DNA from: Desulfuromonadales bacterium C00003068
GTDB taxonomy: Bacteria > Desulfobacterota > Desulfuromonadia > Desulfuromonadales > Desulfuromonadaceae
Assembly: GCA_001751155.1 (NCBI GenBank)
Contig: MAXR01000258.1
Location: forward strand, 244-10,782
Length of the DNA: 10,539 nt
Reading direction: 5' to 3'
Each line of letters starts with the position of its first letter. The first letter of the stretch is position 1. A program made the translations under genes and the position numbers. The notes beneath the pieces are model-generated. The model saw only the letters and a program-made list of their open reading frames with translations, did not search any database and was not told the DNA's origin. This document shows positions 5,998-10,539 of this stretch, one piece after another.

Positions 5998-7281
5998 ATG
6001 AAACACGAACAGTCTAACACCTATTTTTCTCAGGCTAAACAGGTTATCCCCGGTGGAGTCAACAGCCCTGTTCGTGCCTTTACGTCTGTTGGTTGCAATC
6101 CAATTTTTATCGAAAAATCTGCGGGTTCACGCATTTACGATGCCGACAACCAATCGTATATTGACTATGTTGGTTCATGGGGTCCAATGATTTTAGGCCA
6201 TTGCCACCCCAAAGTGGTCGAAGCGATTCAAAGCGCAGCGAGCAACGGGGCATCGTTTGGCGCACCAACCTACAAAGAGATTGAACTGGCCAACATGGTC
6301 TGCGAAGCCTACCCGAACATTGAAAAGGTTCGTATGGTTTCCTCTGGCACTGAAGCAACCATGAGTGCGATTCGTCTCGCTCGCGGTTGTACTGGCCGCG
6401 ATAAGATTCTTAAATTTAATGGTTGCTACCATGGCCATGCCGATTCTTTACTCGTGAAAGCGGGTAGCGGTGCTGCAACATTTGGCGTTCCAACTTCCCC
6501 GGGAATCCCAGCAGATGTAGCGAAAGATACCCTTACCGCTACATACAATGACCTCGCTGATGTAAAATCAATTGTTGCCCTCAATAAAAATGAGATCGCC
6601 TGCATCATCCTTGAGCCAATCGCTGGCAATATGGGCTGTGTTCCACCAGTGGAAGGTTTCCTGCAAGGACTGCGCGACCTCTGCACCGCTGAAGGAATCG
6701 TGTTAATTGTTGACGAAGTGATGACAGGATTTCGTGTCGCCTACGGCGGTGCTCAAGAACGCTTCAACGTTCGTGGCGATCTCGTCTGCTTAGGCAAGAT
6801 AATCGGTGGCGGATTACCGGTTGGCGCTTTTGGTGGCAAAAAGGAACTGATGGACCAACTCTCACCCGAAGGTGGCGTCTATCAAGCTGGAACCCTCTCA
6901 GGCAACCCACTTGCAATGAGTGCAGGGATTGCCACCCTAAAGCTTCTGAAAGAGGAGGGTTTCTACCAACAGATTGAGGAGAAGAGTGCATTCCTTGAAG
7001 CGGGACTGCGCCAAGCAGCTACAGCCGCTGGGGTGACAACCTGCTTGCAACGTGTCGGTGGAATGTTCTGCACCTATTTCTGCGCTGGCCCCGTCAACAA
7101 CTTTGACGATGCACTGACCAGCGACACAGAAGCCTTCGGTCGCTATTTCCGCTCAATGCTAGACTCAGGAGTCAATTTAGCCCCCTCTCAATTTGAAGCT
7201 GGATTTATGAGTATTGCTCACAGCCAAGAGGATCTCGAACAAACCATTGAGGCGGCAGCAAAAGCACTTACTGCCTTATAA
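5998..7281 (+). CDS. hemL: Glutamate-1-semialdehyde 2,1-aminomutase
   Basis: HemL is a pyridoxal-phosphate enzyme that converts glutamate-1-semialdehyde to 5-aminolevulinate, completing the C5 entry into haem and other tetrapyrroles. The 427-residue protein has normal length. It shows [10 protein letters not shown] (19-28), [14 protein letters not shown] (58-71), [15 protein letters not shown] (115-129) for cofactor phosphate binding, GCYHGHADS, and VDEVMTGFR with Asp239 facing the pyridine nitrogen. [16 protein letters not shown] contains the Schiff-base lysine Lys267, and [10 protein letters not shown] (297-306) follows. The ATG at 5998 has AAGGAG 5 nt upstream. The gene is divergent from coaE and followed by a long hairpin, so it is probably monocistronic; hemA is not in the window. 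Presence of this route rather than the ALA synthase route fits most bacteria outside the Alphaproteobacteria. Confidence 0.97.
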   Translation: MKHEQSNTYFSQAKQVIPGGVNSPVRAFTSVGCNPIFIEKSAGSRIYDADNQSYIDYVGSWGPMILGHCHPKVVEAIQSAASNGASFGAPTYKEIELANMVCEAYPNIEKVRMVSSGTEATMSAIRLARGCTGRDKILKFNGCYHGHADSLLVKAGSGAATFGVPTSPGIPADVAKDTLTATYNDLADVKSIVALNKNEIACIILEPIAGNMGCVPPVEGFLQGLRDLCTAEGIVLIVDEVMTGFRVAYGGAQERFNVRGDLVCLGKIIGGGLPVGAFGGKKELMDQLSPEGGVYQAGTLSGNPLAMSAGIATLKLLKEEGFYQQIEEKSAFLEAGLRQAATAAGVTTCLQRVGGMFCTYFCAGPVNNFDDALTSDTEAFGRYFRSMLDSGVNLAPSQFEAGFMSIAHSQEDLEQTIEAAAKALTAL

Positions 7282-7287
7282 CGCTAG

Positions 7288-7360
7288 CTCGCTACCCAAT
7301 ACTTCTCGTGGTGTCTATGGGCCATTTGACCATAGACACCACGAATAGCGAGAATTTATT
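7288..7360 (+). terminator. Two-tier hairpin downstream of hemL, probable terminator
   Basis: Arms TCGTGGTGTCTATGG (7306-7320) and CCATAGACACCACGA (7330-7344) pair perfectly over 15 bp around a 9-nt loop. Outside them CTCGCTA (7288-7294) pairs with TAGCGAG (7346-7352), across an 11-nt bulge on the left and 1 nt on the right. The structure begins 7 nt after the hemL stop and is followed by AATTTATTT rather than a clean T-run. It probably ends hemL transcription or protects the 3' end of the mRNA. Confidence 0.65.
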
Positions 7361-7525
7361 TACAAATACAACAACAACAGTTAGAGTTGAAAACTCGGAG
7401 CCAGCAGCATCAAGACGGTGCACACATTTTCAATTCAAATGATTTAATTTGCCCCCTTGATTTAAACCTGAATCTACGAACCGCCCGACAGTGTTCTAAG
7501 GCAGGTTAAAGCCGACAGAGGCCTT
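7361..7525. other. Upstream region of the HEAT/HD-GYP operon
   Basis: This should contain the promoter for the operon, but no good sigma-70 pair is found. TTTAAT at 7443-7448 could be a -10 without a clear -35. A small hairpin GAGTT-GAA-AACTC lies at 7384-7396. CCGACAG occurs twice, at 7485-7491 and 7512-7518, 27 bp apart. No reading frame is supported here. Confidence 0.35.
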
Positions 7526-9091
7526 ATGAAAACAACTCTCGATCAGACTGTTGAAAATGCATTGATTGGCTTTGCCAAGCTGCTAAAGAGTGTCAGCTAC
7601 TATCCTGACGGACACCCTTCGCTTAATGGTGCAATCAATCAATCCTTAGAATTATTTTCTCAGATTACATCTCGCGAGCAAACAGCTCTCACCCTAGCGG
7701 TTTCACGCCAAGGCTTCTCATTCAAAGAAACGCTTCTCCTCTTTAAGAGCCCGCTACCCAAGACGTTAGCTGAGCGTTTATTCTTCCATAAAATTAAAAC
7801 CGTTACGATTTTACCTGATCTCATTGATCGCCACCTACTTACCTTCGCTCGTACCCTATGCAGTGAACCCGTAGCCGTTACAGCTCAGGGTGGTATCCAT
7901 GAGATCTTAGATCAACAACGTGTATCAACCATTGCAGTGAACGAACTGAATCTTGACTCAATTCTCAACCGTAAAAAAACTCTTGAGAAAAATGATGGTG
8001 GTGACGACATAAACCGACATAACACCTCAGCTGAATCGAATTCAAGTCCTGAAATTTCGCCACAGGAAGTTTCATTAAATGCGCTGTTGCGTCGCCTTGA
8101 CGAGATACTTCAAACACCATCACAAAAAAATGAAGGCCCATTCCTCCACGGCTTAAGACAATTAATCCAGTCGCTACAGCAATTTCTAGCTCGAGGCGAG
8201 CGACACCAAACAGTACACATAATCCAACACATTGATTCATGGATACAAAACCCGAGCGCACCAAAACGCTACGTTACGGTTCTTTCGCAGGCGGTTCGTT
8301 CCATCAGTGGCAAACCAGTGATTGACGTGCTCATTGATAATGCAACAGACACCAAGGGGCAGAACCTTGCTCAACATATCATCTCCCACTTCAACGACTC
8401 ACTGCCGGAGCTTCTAGTTAACCGCCTGACTGAAGAGATTGACCACAAATTACGCAAGTTTCTCAGCCAACAACTCATTGACTTAGGTGAACAAGCCTTC
8501 CCAGCGTTAATTGAAAGCCTTGAAGACGAGCGCTGGTTTGTCGTACGTAATTCCGTTGCTATTTTATCGGAGAACCGTTGTGAAAAACTGATACCGGCAT
8601 TTGTTAGCCACCTTAATCATGGCGATGGTCGAGTGGTTAATGAAGCAATTCGAGCCCTCGCGCGAATCAATGCACAAGAGTCAAGTCAAGCTCTCATCAG
8701 TCACCTTAAATCAGGCGTTTGTGACTTTCCCAATCAGGTCATCTTGGCACTGGGAGCATTAGGTGACCCGATATGCACGCCTGAACTACTACGAATCGCT
8801 AACCAGCGTGACATGTACCTGCATGAGAAGGCGACAACAAAAGTGGCTATCATGGCCTTAAGTGAAATTGCGGATCCAGAAAGCGCGCCAAGCCTCATTC
8901 ATCTGCTGCAAAAAGTTAAGTTTGTCAAAAGAAAAGAGTACACCGAAATTCGCTGTCAAGCAGCATTGGCACTGGGACGTTTCGACGATGAGAAAAGCCT
9001 CGCAGTGCTAAAGAAATATGCAAAGTCATCACAACGCAATCTATCATCGGCGGCCCGACAAGCGCTACGCCTACGAAATGAATCCCAATGA
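7526..9091 (+). CDS. HEAT-repeat protein, probable partner of the downstream HD-GYP protein
   Basis: I cannot assign a biochemical function to this 521-residue protein. Residues 10-115 form a domain with SYYPDGHPSLN (24-34) that aligns with the N-terminus of the next gene's product. A hydrophilic linker rich in Asp, Asn and Ser follows at 155-183. Residues 185-310 are probably helical. From about 315 to the end there are five or six HEAT-like helical repeats, for example AFPALIESLEDERWFVVRN, LIPAFVSHLNHGDGRVVNEA and EIRCQAALALGRF. No signal peptide, membrane segment or catalytic motif is seen, so a cytosolic scaffold is likely. The ATG at 7526 has AGAGG 4 nt upstream. Its stop overlaps the next start (ATGA), implying translational coupling and perhaps a complex. 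The partnership is inference from the operon and the shared domain. Confidence 0.85.
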   Translation: MKTTLDQTVENALIGFAKLLKSVSYYPDGHPSLNGAINQSLELFSQITSREQTALTLAVSRQGFSFKETLLLFKSPLPKTLAERLFFHKIKTVTILPDLIDRHLLTFARTLCSEPVAVTAQGGIHEILDQQRVSTIAVNELNLDSILNRKKTLEKNDGGDDINRHNTSAESNSSPEISPQEVSLNALLRRLDEILQTPSQKNEGPFLHGLRQLIQSLQQFLARGERHQTVHIIQHIDSWIQNPSAPKRYVTVLSQAVRSISGKPVIDVLIDNATDTKGQNLAQHIISHFNDSLPELLVNRLTEEIDHKLRKFLSQQLIDLGEQAFPALIESLEDERWFVVRNSVAILSENRCEKLIPAFVSHLNHGDGRVVNEAIRALARINAQESSQALISHLKSGVCDFPNQVILALGALGDPICTPELLRIANQRDMYLHEKATTKVAIMALSEIADPESAPSLIHLLQKVKFVKRKEYTEIRCQAALALGRFDDEKSLAVLKKYAKSSQRNLSSAARQALRLRNESQ

Positions 9092-10437
9092 ACCACTCAA
9101 GCCGCTACACCCTATTTCTCCAAGCTTTCAATGGAGTACTTAACGGATTAAAACTTTATCCGCCACAACACCCTGCGTGCTTGAAACTATACCAATCACT
9201 GTGGGATATCTTGCAAGATGTCCTCGTAGAAGAGCGAACCATGACACTTGGCCTCGTCGATGACACGCTGTTTATCGGCGACCACCTGTACACTGACGGT
9301 AATGCCGCTGCGAATCATATCGCCGCAAGACTGTCTCACTTCAACATTGAGGGGATTGAGTTTTCAATAGGATTACAGCAACAGCATCTAAACGAATTTG
9401 TTGATCTTTTCAATACGGGGAAACTGCAAGGGAACAATTTTAACGACATCATTTTTCAGGCGAATATCATCCATATACGCCAGGCTCAACGCGACAACAG
9501 TGCATCAGGTGGCAACGATTCGGGTGCCAGCGCCTGCAGAAAAGCCTACGATGGTGCAATTTCGGCAGTTCAGAATCTAACAGAGGAGATTCTCAACGGC
9601 CAAATCCCCCAATCAGACAAAGTGATCACCTCTGTTGACAACATGATCCAGCAGATGATTAAGACGCCCTACGCTCTTCTTGCCCTAAACATGATCAAAG
9701 ATTACGATGATTATACCTATGGTCACTCGGTCAATGTTTCTGTTATCGCTCTAACCATCGGCAGGGTATGTCAGTTGGACTCAGAATCGTTGAGTATTCT
9801 TGGTATTGGTAGCCTGTTACACGACCTCGGAAAACTTAAAATTGATCCCAAAATCATCAAAAAAGCAGGACAGCTTTCCTGTGCAGAATATGAGCAGATT
9901 AAAAACCACCCTGAACTCGGTGCGCAAATTGCCCGTGAAATGGACAACATAGACCCCAGAGCCATTGATATCATCTTGGGCCACCATCTTCACTTTGATC
10001 GTAGTGGCTATCCACGTAACGCAATAACCTCAATGAGTTCGGATACAACACTCACCGACATCACCACCATCGCTGACACGTATGATGCCATCACCACATT
10101 AAGAGCCTACCGTCGGCCCAGCACTCCACGCCGAGCCATTGCAATCATGAAAAGGCTCGCGGGTGTTCAGCTCAATCCTAAATTTGTCCACCTTCTCGAA
10201 CAGACCCTAGGCTCATTTCCCGTCGGCAGCCTAGTTCGGCTAATCAACAACGAAATTGGTCTGATCGTTGATATGGATGCTCTTAATTTAGAGAACAGTA
10301 CCATCCGCATCATCAAAGACGATAAAGGGCGCAATATTGACAACCCTTACGATCTACAGTTAACCAACAGCAGTCTCAACATTGCCGGCGAGGTTGACCC
10401 GCTCAGCCATGATATCGATCTGAAAACGCTACTGTAG
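9088..10437 (+). CDS. HD-GYP domain protein, probable cyclic-di-GMP phosphodiesterase
   Basis: HD-GYP proteins hydrolyse the second messenger cyclic di-GMP to pGpG or GMP at a metal centre. The 449-residue protein has an N-terminal domain (about 10-110, with LYPPQHPACL at 23-32) resembling that of the preceding gene, then a Ser/Gly/Asn-rich linker (about 136-150). The HD-GYP domain spans about 200-370. Visible ligands are His213 in YTYGHSVNVS, His245-Asp246 in LLHDLGK, His274, His299-His300 and Asp330 in IADTYDAITTLRAY. The signature usually written HHExxDGxGYP reads HHLHFDRSGYP (299-309): Glu is Leu and the first Gly is Arg, while GYP is intact. The C-terminus (about 375-420) is a small beta-rich tail, FPVGSLVRLINNEIGLIVD. 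No receiver, PAS or membrane segment is present. There is no evident ribosome site of its own, so it probably relies on coupling through the ATGA overlap. Activity is likely but not certain. Confidence 0.9.
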   Translation: MNHSSRYTLFLQAFNGVLNGLKLYPPQHPACLKLYQSLWDILQDVLVEERTMTLGLVDDTLFIGDHLYTDGNAAANHIAARLSHFNIEGIEFSIGLQQQHLNEFVDLFNTGKLQGNNFNDIIFQANIIHIRQAQRDNSASGGNDSGASACRKAYDGAISAVQNLTEEILNGQIPQSDKVITSVDNMIQQMIKTPYALLALNMIKDYDDYTYGHSVNVSVIALTIGRVCQLDSESLSILGIGSLLHDLGKLKIDPKIIKKAGQLSCAEYEQIKNHPELGAQIAREMDNIDPRAIDIILGHHLHFDRSGYPRNAITSMSSDTTLTDITTIADTYDAITTLRAYRRPSTPRRAIAIMKRLAGVQLNPKFVHLLEQTLGSFPVGSLVRLINNEIGLIVDMDALNLENSTIRIIKDDKGRNIDNPYDLQLTNSSLNIAGEVDPLSHDIDLKTLL

Positions 10438-10458
10438 CTCTTACATGGATGACGTACC

Positions 10459-10539
10459 TTACGACGGGTGAAGCAGGCCCAAGGCTCGCACTGCGGCACC
10501 TCGAACCTCCGCCCGCAGATCGTCGGTATAGCCACAAAC
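10459..10539 (-). CDS. C-terminal end of an unidentified protein with a HEAT-like helix, truncated by window edge
   Basis: Read leftward from the right edge, an open frame of 26 codons ends in TAA at 10459-10461. The residues include DDLRAEVRGAAVRALGLL, whose spacing of Val, Ala and Leu after a charged turn is typical of the second helix of a HEAT repeat. Local base composition is more GC-rich than the neighbouring gene. It would converge on the HD-GYP gene with only 21 nt between stops and no visible terminator. The rest of the gene lies outside the window, so identity is unknown, and a chance frame cannot be excluded. Confidence 0.5.
   Translation of the reverse strand, partial: VCGYTDDLRAEVRGAAVRALGLLHPS

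Noticed and set aside
7463..7490. Possible flagellar sigma-28 promoter TAAA-N16-GCCCGACA upstream of the HEAT gene
   Set aside because: Spacing is 16 rather than the usual 15 and the -10 part matches GCCGATAA only partly; no flagellar or chemotaxis gene is in the window.
7400..7525. Sigma-54 promoter (GG-N10-GC) upstream of the HEAT gene
   Set aside because: TTGC occurs at 7449-7452, but no GG lies at the required distance upstream.
7526..10437. An anti-phage defence system or other mobile cassette
   Set aside because: HEAT and HD-type domains do occur in defence loci, but here the HD domain has the GYP signature of cyclic-di-GMP turnover, composition matches the neighbours, and no integrase, transposase, nuclease or flanking repeat is present.

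Overview
The window reads as a bacterial chromosome segment of moderate GC content, densely packed with core genes. The gene set is PriA, a Thermotoga-type (type I-beta) DAHP synthase with an N-terminal regulatory domain, TrmB next to TruD, an IclR-family regulator, dephospho-CoA kinase, glutamate-1-semialdehyde aminomutase (the C5 route to tetrapyrroles), and a two-gene HEAT-repeat/HD-GYP operon. This combination, and the style of the HD-GYP protein, best fits a Desulfuromonas/Pelobacter/Geobacter-like member of the Desulfuromonadota. That placement is inference from gene content, not from a marker search.

Layout from left to right: the 5' part of priA (minus strand, running off the left edge); aroF-type DAHP synthase (minus); a divergent gap; the tRNA-modification pair trmB-truD (plus, 1-nt stop/start overlap); a 398-bp AT-rich gap with two nearly identical sigma-70-like promoters, a direct repeat and a dyad; an IclR-family regulator (plus); a strong bidirectional terminator; coaE (minus); a divergent gap; hemL (plus); a long two-tier hairpin; the HEAT protein and HD-GYP protein (plus, ATGA overlap); and the last 26 codons of a convergent minus-strand gene at the right edge.

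Functionally most of the window is housekeeping: replication restart, entry to aromatic amino acid synthesis, tRNA modification (m7G46 and pseudouridine-13), the last step of CoA synthesis, and 5-aminolevulinate synthesis. The accessory part is the 7526-10437 operon. It encodes a probable cyclic-di-GMP phosphodiesterase and a HEAT-repeat partner, and the two proteins appear to share a homologous N-terminal domain of about 100 residues. That shared domain, the altered HHE/GYP signature of the HD-GYP protein, and the duplicated promoter upstream of the IclR gene are the most noteworthy observations. I see no CRISPR array, insertion sequence, prophage, rRNA or tRNA gene.
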